Shown: positions 8,003 through 15,516, counted from the stretch's first letter. The stretch: 42,880 nucleotides of DNA from DATBIO01 sp036556965 (GCA_036556965.1 DATBIO010000122.1:1-42880), one strand, 5' to 3'. Notes: generated by a model from the sequence alone, not told the origin. Translations and numbers: made by a program.

Positions 8003-8744
8003 CGAGGCTGAGGGCCTGGCCGTTGATGCCCCGCGCCTCCTCGCCGCACAGGTAGACCACCAGGGCCGACACCTCCTCGCTGGTGAAGAGGCGCTTCTGG
8101 GGGCTCATGGCCTCGAGGTGGCGCCGCAGCTCGTCCACGCTGCGGCCGGTCTTGGCCGACATCCGCTCGAGGTTCTGGTCCGTCATGGGCGTGTCCACGT
8201 AGCCCGGGCAGACCGCGTTGACGGTGACGCCCTTGTCCGCCAGCTCCTGCGCCGCCGCCCGCGTGAGCCCGAGCAGGCCGTGCTTGCTGGCGGCGTAGGC
8301 CGCTATGTAGGCCGCGCCGGCCTTGCCCGCCACGGAAGCCACGTTGACCACGCGGCCCCAGCCCCTCTCCACCATGGCGGGGATGGCCTCGCGCAGGCAG
8401 TAGAAGGCGCCGCTCAGGTTGGTCTCCAGGATGGAGCGCCAGAGCTCGTCGCTGGTGCGGGCCAGGGGGGCGGAGACGGCGATCCCCGCGCCGTTGACCA
8501 GGATGTCCACGCGGCCGGTGGTGCGGAAGAGCGCGCGCACGTCCTCCACGCGCGAGACGTCGGCGGTCACCGCCTCCGCCTTGCCCCCCGCGCGCGCCGC
8601 CTCCTCCACCACGGCCTCCAGCGGCTCGCGGCGCCGGCCGGCCACCCAGACCGCGCAGCCCTCGCGGGCCAGGTCCAGGGCCACCGCCCGCCCGATGCCG
8701 CTCCCGCCCCCCGTGACCAGCGCCCGCCGTCCCGCGTGCTTCAT
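7983..8744 (-). CDS. Short-chain dehydrogenase/reductase (3-hydroxyacyl-CoA dehydrogenase-like)
   Basis: A 253-residue classical SDR. The nucleotide-binding motif TGGGSGIG lies at about 11-18, LVNGAGIA replaces the usual NNAG, and the catalytic Ser (NVASVAG) and YAASK Tyr/Lys pair are intact, followed by NAVCPGYVDTPM. It would oxidise a hydroxy-CoA intermediate with NAD(P). It is the first gene of the catabolic operon. A good promoter lies directly upstream and predicts a 5' leader of only about 7 bases, with no Shine-Dalgarno in front of the ATG. The similarity to 3-hydroxybutyrate dehydrogenases is a family resemblance only. Confidence 0.94.
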   Translation of the reverse strand: MKHAGRRALVTGGGSGIGRAVALDLAREGCAVWVAGRRREPLEAVVEEAARAGGKAEAVTADVSRVEDVRALFRTTGRVDILVNGAGIAVSAPLARTSDELWRSILETNLSGAFYCLREAIPAMVERGWGRVVNVASVAGKAGAAYIAAYAASKHGLLGLTRAAAQELADKGVTVNAVCPGYVDTPMTDQNLERMSAKTGRSVDELRRHLEAMSPQKRLFTSEEVSALVVYLCGEEARGINGQALSLDGGMVP

Positions 8745-8745
8745 T

Positions 8746-8759
8746 GTTTAGACATAAAC
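8746..8759. promoter_or_regulatory. Palindromic operator, probably for the operon's MarR protein
   Basis: GTTTA-N4-TAAAC is a perfect five-base inverted repeat. It overlaps the edge of the -10 element and the predicted transcript start of the minus-strand operon and ends one base before the start codon, an ideal site for repression. Assignment to the MarR protein of the same operon is inference. Confidence 0.6.
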
Positions 8760-8785
8760 TATATGCGCGGCCGCCCGCGCGTCAA
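8758..8785 (-). promoter_or_regulatory. Promoter of the catabolic operon
   Basis: Read on the minus strand: -35 TTGACG (8785-8780), 16-base spacer, -10 TATAGT (8763-8758). Each hexamer has five of six consensus bases. The predicted transcript start is near 8751, giving a very short leader before the ATG at 8744. Confidence 0.75.
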
Positions 8786-8786
8786 C

Positions 8787-8792
8787 TATAAT
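8787..8792 (+). promoter_or_regulatory. -10 element of the peroxiredoxin gene
   Basis: A perfect TATAAT stands 18 bases before the ATG at 8811, and GGAGG (8801-8805) serves as ribosome binding site. No good -35 is present 16-18 bases upstream. The hexamer lies two bases from the -35 of the divergent operon, so RNA polymerase binding at the two promoters should be mutually exclusive. Confidence 0.55.
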
Positions 8793-8810
8793 CGCGGGCC
8801 GGAGGTGCCC

Positions 8811-9254
8811 ATGCTCAGGCCCGGCGACGCCGCCCCCCACTTCGAGGTCCAGGACCACACGGGGCGCACGGTGCGCCTCTCCGACTTCGCGGGGCAGGAC
8901 GTGCTGCTCTGGTTCTACCCCAAGGCCGACACCCCCGGCTGAACGCGCGAGGGTTGCGGGTTCCGCGACCAATACGAGGACTACCGCGCGCTGGGCGTGC
9001 AGGTGCTGGGGGCGAGCTTCGACAGCGTGGAGGAGAACGCGGCCTTCGCCCGCAAGTTCCAGTTCCCGTTCCCCCTCCTCTGCGACACCGGGCGCGCGCT
9101 GGGGGTGGCCTACGGCGCCGCCGACGACGCGAGCGCGGGCGCGCCGCGCCGCATCAGCTACCTGATCGGCGGCGACGGGCGGGTGAAGAAGGCGTGGCCC
9201 AAGGTGAACGCGGCCACCCATCCCGCCGAGGTGCTGGCGGAGCTCGAGGCCTGA
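8811..9254 (+). CDS. bcp: Selenocysteine-containing thioredoxin-dependent peroxiredoxin (Bcp type), UGA at 8940-8942
   Basis: Reading from the ATG at 8811 (ribosome site GGAGG at 8801) gives an in-frame TGA at codon 44, and the same frame continues to a stop at 9252-9254 (147 residues, normal Bcp length). The two halves join as YPKADTPG-U-TREGCGFRD. Bcp enzymes have TPGCT here, the C being the peroxidatic cysteine. So the UGA lies exactly at the catalytic residue, and Cys49 is at the resolving position of atypical two-Cys Bcp. A hairpin fitting a bacterial SECIS follows the UGA. The rest is ordinary peroxiredoxin (SFDSVEENAAFARKFQFPFPLLCD; SYLIGGDGRVKKAW). It would reduce peroxides with selenol chemistry. 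Automatic callers would report two fragments or a pseudogene. A simple nonsense mutation is the alternative, but exact placement, intact downstream frame and hairpin argue against it. Confidence 0.88.
8940..8970 (+). promoter_or_regulatory. UGA(Sec) codon and SECIS-like hairpin
   Basis: After the UGA (8940-8942) come nine bases, then GGTTGCGG (8952-8959), loop GTT (8960-8962) and CCGCGACC (8963-8970). All eight pairs form, one of them G-U. The apical part reads GGUUC, close to the guanine/uracil-rich tip that SelB recognises. The loop begins 18 bases after the UGA, inside the 16-37 base range known for bacterial SECIS elements. Confidence 0.75.
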
Positions 9255-11110
9255 GGCGGGCGGCCGGACGGCGGCAGCGGGCGGGCCTCCTGGCCGGGCT
9301 CCTGCTGGCCGCCGCTCCCGCGACGGCGGAGGAATGGCACGAGGCGTACCGCGCCGGCGTCTCCGCGTTGCAGCGAGGCGACTACGCGCGGGCCATCGGG
9401 CGGCTGCGCCGCGCCATCTCCCTCCGCGCCGAGCCCGGACGCAACGTCGTCACCTACGGCACCAACGTGGAGGCGCGCTACTACCCCTACCTCCACCTGG
9501 CCGACGCCTGCCTGGCCCTGGGAGACCTGGAGGGGGCGCGCCGGGCCCTGGAGTCGTCGGCCTCGTGGAACCGCGAGCCGGCCGAGCAGCGACTGAAGCT
9601 CCTCGCGCGTCTCGAAGCGGCGACAGCCCCGCAGCGGTCGCCGCCGCCGGCCACCACGATGCCCACACCCGCCGTTTCCGCGCCCGTACCCGAGCCGCCC
9701 GCGGTGCCGATCGCGTCGCCCAGCCCGCCCCCGCCTCTCCCCTCCCTCGTCCCCGAGCCGGCCCGCCAGGGCGCGTCGGCCACGCCGCCCGCGCCCGGCG
9801 CGCCGGGCCCGCGCACGACCCCCGTCCCCCGCGTGGAGGCGAGCCCGGCCGGCGCCGCGCCCCCGACGGGAACGCTGGCCATTCTCTCCACGCCGCCGGG
9901 CGCGGCCGCCTACGTGGACGACGATCCCATCGGCTCCACCGATCCGCAGTCCGGCCGGATCGTGAAGAGCGGAGTCGCGGCCGGCCGGCACCACGTCCGC
10001 CTCTCCCTTCCAGGCTATCTGGACGCGGTGGGCGAGATCGACGTGGCCCCGGGTGGCGGCGCCACCTTCCACGCGACGCTGAGGGAGGCCGGGGCCTTCA
10101 GCGACCGGGGCGCGCTCCTGGGTTTCGTCCTGGTGGCGCTGGCCCTGGTGGGTGTGCTGGCGTGGATGGCCCTGCGCCGGCCAGGGGGAGGGCCGGTCTC
10201 CGCGCCGGCCACGCCACGGCCGCCCACGACGGACCCCGGCGACCGGGCGGACACGCGGCCGGGCCTCGTCAGCCCCGGCGTGCGGCGCGACGAGCACGGA
10301 CAGGAATGGTTCGGCGACTATCGCCTCCTCGAGCTGCTGGGCCGGGGAGGCATGGCCTCGGTGTACCGGGCCGAGCGCCGGGGCGAGCAGGTGGCCCTGA
10401 AGAGGCCCCTCGGGAGCCTCCTCGACGATCCCGAGTTCCTGCAGCGGTTCACGCGGGAGGCGGAGATCAGCCGCTCCATGAACCACCCGAACATCGTGCG
10501 CATCCTCGAGCGGGGGGTGGTGTCCCTCGTGCCCTACTACACGATGGAGCTCCTGGCCGGGCAGACGCTGAGCGCCCTCATCCGGAGCCAGGGGGCGTCG
10601 GCACCGCGGGCGGCGGCGACCGTCGTGGCCCAGGTGGCGGAGGCCCTCGACTACGCGCACAGCAAGGGCGTGGTCCATCGCGACCTCAAGCCCTCGAACA
10701 TCATGCTCCTCCCCGACGGCACCGCGAAGGTCATGGACTTCGGGATCGCCCGCGCGCGACGCTTCGAGGGCCTCACCGCCACGGGGGCCTTCCTGGGCAC
10801 GCCGGAGTACGTGGCCCCCGAGACCATCGAGGGCCACGGCACGGACGCGCGCAGCGACCTCTACTCCCTCGGTGTCGTCTTCTACGAGCTGCTGACGGGC
10901 CGCACGCCGTTCCGCGCCGAGGCCGCCTTCGCCATCCTCCGCCAGCACTGCACGGAGGAGCCCGCGCCGCCCTCGCGGCTCGAGAAGGGGGTGCCCTCGG
11001 AGCTGGAGGCCATCGTCCTGCGGCTCCTGCGCAAGTCACCCGAGGAGCGGACGGCGCACGCGGAGGAGCTGGTGGTGGCCCTGCGCGAATGGCTCGGGCG
11101 CGCGGCCTGA
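9251..11110 (+). CDS. Ser/Thr protein kinase with exported TPR-like/PEGA sensor and C-terminal kinase domain
   Basis: Start is uncertain. A CTG at 9251 overlapping the peroxiredoxin stop gives a clean signal peptide (RRxxGRRQR, then GLLAGLLLAAAPATA) and has GGAG nine bases upstream; the GTG at 9194 is the nearest standard start. From 9251 the 619 residues hold a helical TPR-like region (about 25-120), a long Pro/Ala-rich linker, a PEGA domain (TLAILSTPPGAAAYVDD, about 207-280), a membrane helix (about 287-307) and a kinase (about 355-613). The kinase has GRGGMASVY, Lys384 in VALK, HRDLKPSN, DFG and GTPEYVAPE; it is an RD kinase. Most Hanks receptor kinases put the kinase first, so the order is reversed here. 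It probably senses something in the periplasm. Coupling to the peroxiredoxin suggests an oxidative or envelope stress role (inference). Confidence 0.85.
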   Translation: MRRAAGRRQRAGLLAGLLLAAAPATAEEWHEAYRAGVSALQRGDYARAIGRLRRAISLRAEPGRNVVTYGTNVEARYYPYLHLADACLALGDLEGARRALESSASWNREPAEQRLKLLARLEAATAPQRSPPPATTMPTPAVSAPVPEPPAVPIASPSPPPPLPSLVPEPARQGASATPPAPGAPGPRTTPVPRVEASPAGAAPPTGTLAILSTPPGAAAYVDDDPIGSTDPQSGRIVKSGVAAGRHHVRLSLPGYLDAVGEIDVAPGGGATFHATLREAGAFSDRGALLGFVLVALALVGVLAWMALRRPGGGPVSAPATPRPPTTDPGDRADTRPGLVSPGVRRDEHGQEWFGDYRLLELLGRGGMASVYRAERRGEQVALKRPLGSLLDDPEFLQRFTREAEISRSMNHPNIVRILERGVVSLVPYYTMELLAGQTLSALIRSQGASAPRAAATVVAQVAEALDYAHSKGVVHRDLKPSNIMLLPDGTAKVMDFGIARARRFEGLTATGAFLGTPEYVAPETIEGHGTDARSDLYSLGVVFYELLTGRTPFRAEAAFAILRQHCTEEPAPPSRLEKGVPSELEAIVLRLLRKSPEERTAHAEELVVALREWLGRAA

Positions 11111-11171
11111 GCGTGCCGCCCGTCCCGCGGCGGCGGCCGCGGGCGGGCGAGGGTCCGCGATGGCGGTCGTC

Positions 11172-11177
11172 TATACT
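11172..11177 (+). promoter_or_regulatory. -10-like element seven bases before the FadL-like gene
   Basis: TATACT ends eight bases before the A of the ATG at 11185, and no Shine-Dalgarno is present. The spacing predicts a transcript starting at the start codon itself (leaderless). The -35 region is weak. Confidence 0.4.
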
Positions 11178-11184
11178 CCGCCGC

Positions 11185-12543
11185 ATGCTCGCGCGCTCCG
11201 GCGCGGCGGTGCTGGCCGCGCTGCTCTCGGGTGCCACGAGCGCTTCCGCGCAGGGACTGGTCTTCACGCGCTGGGGCTCGGGCGCGCGCGCGGCGGGCAT
11301 GGCCAACGCCTTCATGGCCATCTCCGACGACGGCACCGCCGCCTCCTGGAACCCGGCGGGTCTCGCGCAGCTCCGCAAGCCGGAGCTGTCGATCGTCGGC
11401 ACGACGTCCCACCAGTCGGTGAGCGCGCTCGGCTTCCGGTCCGGCGACGGCCTCTCCGTCTACAGTCCCGCCCACTCGTCCTACCAGAACACCTTCCTCG
11501 ACTTCGCGAGCCTGGCCGTGCCCTTCACCGCCTTCGGCAAGCCGCTGACCTTCCAGGCCTCGTGGCGGCGGCTGTACACGCTGGAGTACCGCGAGAACGT
11601 CTCCTTCACGCGCGAGCCGCTCACCCCGGAAGGCCCGCCTCCGGTGCGGATGGATTCCAACAACGACGCGCTGGGGAGCGTGGATACCGTGTCCGTGGCC
11701 GGAGCGGCGAAGCTCAGCGCGCATCTCGCCCTCGGCCTGGGGGTGAACTTCTGGCGCGGCGACTGGTCGAACGAGGAGGTCGCCAGCGCGATCCGCCTCG
11801 ACGCACCGCAGCCGCCCGCGTCCCGCCGCTTCCGCGAGGACAACCGCATACGGGGCGAGAACTTCGCCGTGGGGCTCATGCTCACGTTCCCGCGCTGGAG
11901 CGTGGGGCTCGTGCACCAGTCCCCGCTCCGCTCCGACTACGAGGCGACGGCGAGCATGCAGAGCAGCGCGTCCGCCGTGGTGGCGGAAACGGTCGCGGAA
12001 GGAACCCTCCGCTTCGCGCGCGGCGTGGGGGTGGGCGGGGCGTGGCGGCCGGCCACGGCGTGGACGGTGGCCCTCGACTTCACCTGGGACGACTGGAGCG
12101 GGAGCGTCATCGACACCCCGGTGACGGGGCGGGTGAACCTCTTCGACGGGCTGCCCGCGGAGAGCACGGTCACCCGCGACACCCTCTCCATCAACGCGGG
12201 CGCGGAGCGCTTGTTCCTCGGCGAGGGCTTCGTGGTGCCCTTGCGGTTCGGAGCGGCCTGGGAGCCCCAGGGAGGGCGGAGCCCTTACACCCTCGACCGC
12301 GTGGACTACGTGATGCTGGCGGTGGGCGGCGGCTACAATACCAATCGCGTGAAGCTCGACGCCGCCCTGCAGTACCGCTGGGGGAGCTTCCTGCACTCCG
12401 GCAATATCGCCATGGACGTCTCCGCGTCGCCTTATCTCCCGGCGGCGGTCGGCGAGCGCCACCACTCCGAGTGGAGGCTGAAGTTCTCCCTGATCCTTCG
12501 TCTGACGGAATCGGAGAAGGGGCGCCCCCGCCCGGGCGCCTGA
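11185..12543 (+). CDS. OmpP1/FadL/TodX-type outer membrane transporter
   Basis: The ATG at 11185 begins a signal peptide (MLARSGAAVLAALLSGATSASA) and gives a 452-residue protein. The N-terminus after cleavage contains GARAAGMANAFMAISDDGTAASWNPAGLAQL, a form typical of the FadL/OmpP1 hatch region with its DD-x-AxxxNPAGL motif. The rest alternates polar and hydrophobic residues, ending in an aromatic-rich strand, as in a beta-barrel. Members import long-chain fatty acids or aromatic hydrocarbons across the outer membrane. With the aryl-CoA operon close by, an aromatic substrate is possible, but the two are on opposite strands about 2.4 kb apart, so this is only suggestive. Confidence 0.85.
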   Translation: MLARSGAAVLAALLSGATSASAQGLVFTRWGSGARAAGMANAFMAISDDGTAASWNPAGLAQLRKPELSIVGTTSHQSVSALGFRSGDGLSVYSPAHSSYQNTFLDFASLAVPFTAFGKPLTFQASWRRLYTLEYRENVSFTREPLTPEGPPPVRMDSNNDALGSVDTVSVAGAAKLSAHLALGLGVNFWRGDWSNEEVASAIRLDAPQPPASRRFREDNRIRGENFAVGLMLTFPRWSVGLVHQSPLRSDYEATASMQSSASAVVAETVAEGTLRFARGVGVGGAWRPATAWTVALDFTWDDWSGSVIDTPVTGRVNLFDGLPAESTVTRDTLSINAGAERLFLGEGFVVPLRFGAAWEPQGGRSPYTLDRVDYVMLAVGGGYNTNRVKLDAALQYRWGSFLHSGNIAMDVSASPYLPAAVGERHHSEWRLKFSLILRLTESEKGRPRPGA

Positions 12544-12568
12544 GGGGCGATCGCATGGCGCCAGGGCG

Positions 12569-13714
12569 ATGACGGGACGCCTGGCCGGCATCCCCGGCTT
12601 CGGCATCGACCGCGTGGCGGCGGCGGCCGGGGACGATCCCGGCGTGCTCCGCATGGAGAACCTGGACACCGACGTGCCGCCCCCCGCGGCGGCGGTGGAG
12701 GCCACGCGGCGCGCGGTGGGCGAGGACGACGCCAACAGCTACCTGCCCTTCACGGGCACGCGGGCACTGCGCGAGGCGGTCGCGGGGCACGTGGGCCGCG
12801 GGACGGGCCTGGCCTACGACCCCGACACCGAGGTGGTGATCACCTGCGGGGGGATGGAGGGGCTCTTCGACGCCGTGCTCGCGGTGACGGAGGCCGGGGA
12901 CGAGGTCGTCCTCACCGACCCCACCTACGCGGGCATGGTCAACCGCGTGCGCCTGGCGGGGGGCGAGCCCCGGCTGGCGCCGCTGCACGTGGAGGGCGGG
13001 GAGTGGCGCCTCGACCCCGACGACCTCCGCGCCGCCACGGGGCCCCGCGCGCGGGCGCTGATGCTGATGAGCCCCTCCATGCCCAGTGGGGCCGTCCTGG
13101 ACCGGGCCGCCTGGGAGGCGGCGGCGGACCTCTGCCGGGCGGGGCGCTGGCTCGTCTACAACGCGGCCATGGAGCGCATCCTCTTCGACGGCCGGCGGCC
13201 GGTGGCGGCGGCGGCCCTGCCCGGCATGCGCGAGCGCACGCTGGTCGTGGGCTCGGTCTCCAAGGAGCTGCGCATGATCGGCTGGCGCATCGGCTGGGTG
13301 GTGGGCCCCGCCGCCGTCATGGCCGACGTGGCCAAGGCCCACATCTACAACGTGGTGACGCCGACCGGCCTGACCCAGTCCGGCGCGGCGGCCGCCCTCG
13401 CCCTCCCCCCTGCGGACGTGGAGGGGGCGGTGGCGGAGTGGCAGCGCCGCCGCGACGTGGTGCTGGCGGAGCTGGACGGCCTTCCCGTGGTGCGCCCGGG
13501 CGGGGGCTGGTCGCTGCTCCTCGACGTGACGGCCCTCGGCCTCTCGCCCGCCGAGGCCTCGGAGCGCCTGCTGCGGATCGGCCGCATCGCGGCCACACCC
13601 ATGACGGGATGGGGAGGTGCGGTGGCCGACCGCCACGTGCGCTTCGTGTACTCCAACGAGCCCGTGGAGCGGCTGCGCGGGATGGGCGAGCGCGTCCGGC
13701 GGTCCCTGGCCTGA
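12569..13714 (+). CDS. Class I/II aminotransferase-fold PLP enzyme with altered active-site residues
   Basis: A 381-residue fold-type I protein. The PLP lysine is Lys232 in VVGSVSKELRMIGWRIGW, and the C-terminal substrate arginine is retained (HVRFVYSNEP). Two other hallmarks are changed. The NPxNPTG loop reads SPSMPSG (168-174), losing both asparagines. The D-E-x-Y motif that contacts the pyridine nitrogen and O3' reads N198-A-A-M201 followed by the normal ERILFDG, so the usual Asp is Asn and the Tyr is Met. Either this is a subgroup with different chemistry or a much weakened transaminase. It lies 25 bases after the FadL-like gene on the same strand. Substrate unknown. Confidence 0.85.
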   Translation: MTGRLAGIPGFGIDRVAAAAGDDPGVLRMENLDTDVPPPAAAVEATRRAVGEDDANSYLPFTGTRALREAVAGHVGRGTGLAYDPDTEVVITCGGMEGLFDAVLAVTEAGDEVVLTDPTYAGMVNRVRLAGGEPRLAPLHVEGGEWRLDPDDLRAATGPRARALMLMSPSMPSGAVLDRAAWEAAADLCRAGRWLVYNAAMERILFDGRRPVAAAALPGMRERTLVVGSVSKELRMIGWRIGWVVGPAAVMADVAKAHIYNVVTPTGLTQSGAAAALALPPADVEGAVAEWQRRRDVVLAELDGLPVVRPGGGWSLLLDVTALGLSPAEASERLLRIGRIAATPMTGWGGAVADRHVRFVYSNEPVERLRGMGERVRRSLA

Positions 13715-13742
13715 CGCGCGGCGGGGGCGGGCCCGCCTCCGA

Positions 13743-13748
13743 TATCAT
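13743..13748 (+). promoter_or_regulatory. -10-like element seven bases before the DUF885 gene
   Basis: TATCAT followed by seven bases and the ATG at 13756, with no Shine-Dalgarno. This is the same geometry as at 11172 and 31858 and suggests a leaderless transcript. No clear -35. Confidence 0.35.
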
Positions 13749-13755
13749 CCGATCC

Positions 13756-15516
13756 ATGAGCCTTCATCGCCTCGTGTTCGCCATCGCCCTGGCCGTCCCC
13801 TCCACGCCCGCCCTGGCCGCCGACGCGGCCGCCCGGCTCCAGGACCTCTTCGCGCGCGAGTGGCAGGCGAGACTGAAGGAGGAGCCGCAGCTCGCGACCT
13901 CCGTGGGCGTGCACGACTACGACCACCTCCTCGCGGCGGAGGGGCCGGCCGACTACGACCGGCGCGCGGCGGCCGCCGCCGCATACCTGGCCGAGCTGGG
14001 CACCATCGATCGCGGCTCCCTCTCGCCCCTGGACCGCGACAGCGCCGCCATCTTCGAGCGGCAGCTGCGCGACCAGGTGGAGTCGCATCGGTTCGGGGGC
14101 CACCTGATCCCCCTCAACGCCGATTCCGGCTTCCACTCCGAGTTCGCGCGCCTGGCGGAGTCGATGCCCCTGCGCACCGTCCGCGACTACGAGAACTACG
14201 TCGCGCGCCTCCGCGCCTTCCCCCGGCTCGTGGACGACAACGTGGCCCTCATGAAGGAGGGCCTGCGCCGCGGCATGACGCCGGCGCAGGTGGCCCTGCG
14301 GGGCGTGGAGAACACCGTGGCGCCCCACCTGGTGTCCGACCCCGAGAAGAGCGTGCTCTGGAAGCCGTTCGCGCGCTTCCCCGTGGGCGTGCCCGTCGCC
14401 GAGCACGCGCGGCTGCGCGCGGCGGGCCGCGAGGCCATCGCCGGGGGAGCGGTGGCGGGCTACCGCCGCCTCCACGAGTTCCTGACGAGGGAGTACCTGC
14501 CCGGGCTCCGCAAGACCCTGGGCGCCTCGGAGATGCCCGACGGCCGCGCCTACTACGACTACCTCGTGCGGTCGTTCACCACGCGGGAGGACCTCGACGC
14601 GGAGAAGGTGCACCAGATCGGCCTCGGCGAGGTCAAGCGCATCCGGACGGAGATGGACGAGGTCATCAAGGGCCTGGGCTTCCAGGGGGACTTCGCGGCC
14701 TTCCTCGAGTTCCTGCGCACGGATCCCCGCTTCTACCCCAAGACCCCGGAAGAGCTGCTGCGGCAGGCCTCGTTCATCGCCAAGCGCATGGACGCCAAGC
14801 TGCCCTCCCTCTTCCGCACGCTGCCGCGCCAGCCCTACGGGGTGGAGCCGGTGCCGGACTCGATCGCCCCCAAGTACACGGCGGGCCGCTACGTCGGCGC
14901 GCCCCTGGGGGGCACCCAGGCCGGCACCTACTGGGTGAACACCTACGCCCTGGAGACCCGGCCCCTCTACAACCTGGAAGCGCTCACCCTGCACGAGGCC
15001 GTCCCCGGCCACCACCTCCAGGGCGCGCTGGCCAAGGAGCTCGAGGGCATCCCGCCCTTCCGCCGCTACTCGTACCTGTCGGCCTTCGGCGAGGGCTGGG
15101 GCCTCTATTCCGAGCGCCTCGGCCTGGAGGCCGGCTTCTACCAGGACCCCTACAGCAACTTCGGCCGCCTCACCTACGAGATGTGGCGCGCCTGCCGCCT
15201 GGTGGTGGACACCGGGCTCCACGCCCAGGGCTGGACGCGGCAGCAGGCCATGGACTACCTGGCCGGCAACACGGCGCTCTCGCTGCACGAGGTGGAGACG
15301 GAGACCGACCGCTACATCTCCTGGCCGGGGCAGGCGCTGTCATACAAGATCGGCGAGCTGACCATCCGTAGCCTCCGCAAGAAGGCGGAGGAGGCGCTGG
15401 GTCCGCGCTTCGACGTGCGCGCCTTCCACGACGCGGTCCTGCTCAACGGCTCCGTGCCCCTGCCCGTGCTGGAGCAGGCGGTGGACCGCTACATCGCGCA
15501 GGCCGCCGGCTCGTAG
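13756..15516 (+). CDS. DUF885 family exported metallopeptidase-like protein
   Basis: A 586-residue protein starting at the ATG at 13756, chosen because a signal peptide follows directly (MSLHRLVFAIALAVPSTPALA). The family signature is complete: YYDYLVRSFTT, GTYWVNTY, the metal-binding LHEAVPGHHLQ (His413, His419/420) and the downstream EGWGLYSERLG that supplies the glutamate. DUF885 proteins have a thimet-oligopeptidase-like fold and are presumed zinc carboxy- or oligopeptidases, here in the periplasm. The length is typical. It probably degrades peptides, but no substrate can be named. It is convergent with the TPR regulator 18 bases further on. Confidence 0.9.
   Translation: MSLHRLVFAIALAVPSTPALAADAAARLQDLFAREWQARLKEEPQLATSVGVHDYDHLLAAEGPADYDRRAAAAAAYLAELGTIDRGSLSPLDRDSAAIFERQLRDQVESHRFGGHLIPLNADSGFHSEFARLAESMPLRTVRDYENYVARLRAFPRLVDDNVALMKEGLRRGMTPAQVALRGVENTVAPHLVSDPEKSVLWKPFARFPVGVPVAEHARLRAAGREAIAGGAVAGYRRLHEFLTREYLPGLRKTLGASEMPDGRAYYDYLVRSFTTREDLDAEKVHQIGLGEVKRIRTEMDEVIKGLGFQGDFAAFLEFLRTDPRFYPKTPEELLRQASFIAKRMDAKLPSLFRTLPRQPYGVEPVPDSIAPKYTAGRYVGAPLGGTQAGTYWVNTYALETRPLYNLEALTLHEAVPGHHLQGALAKELEGIPPFRRYSYLSAFGEGWGLYSERLGLEAGFYQDPYSNFGRLTYEMWRACRLVVDTGLHAQGWTRQQAMDYLAGNTALSLHEVETETDRYISWPGQALSYKIGELTIRSLRKKAEEALGPRFDVRAFHDAVLLNGSVPLPVLEQAVDRYIAQAAGS

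Noticed and set aside
8811..8942. Peroxiredoxin gene as a pseudogene broken by a stop codon
   Set aside because: The stop is a UGA at the catalytic Cys codon, the frame is intact on both sides, and a SECIS-like hairpin follows. Selenocysteine explains all of this better than decay.
9158..10948. Long open frame on the minus strand opposite the kinase gene
   Set aside because: It is a low-complexity Gly/Arg/His-rich shadow of the kinase coding sequence. Many similar long antisense frames occur throughout the window and none shows domain motifs or a ribosome site.
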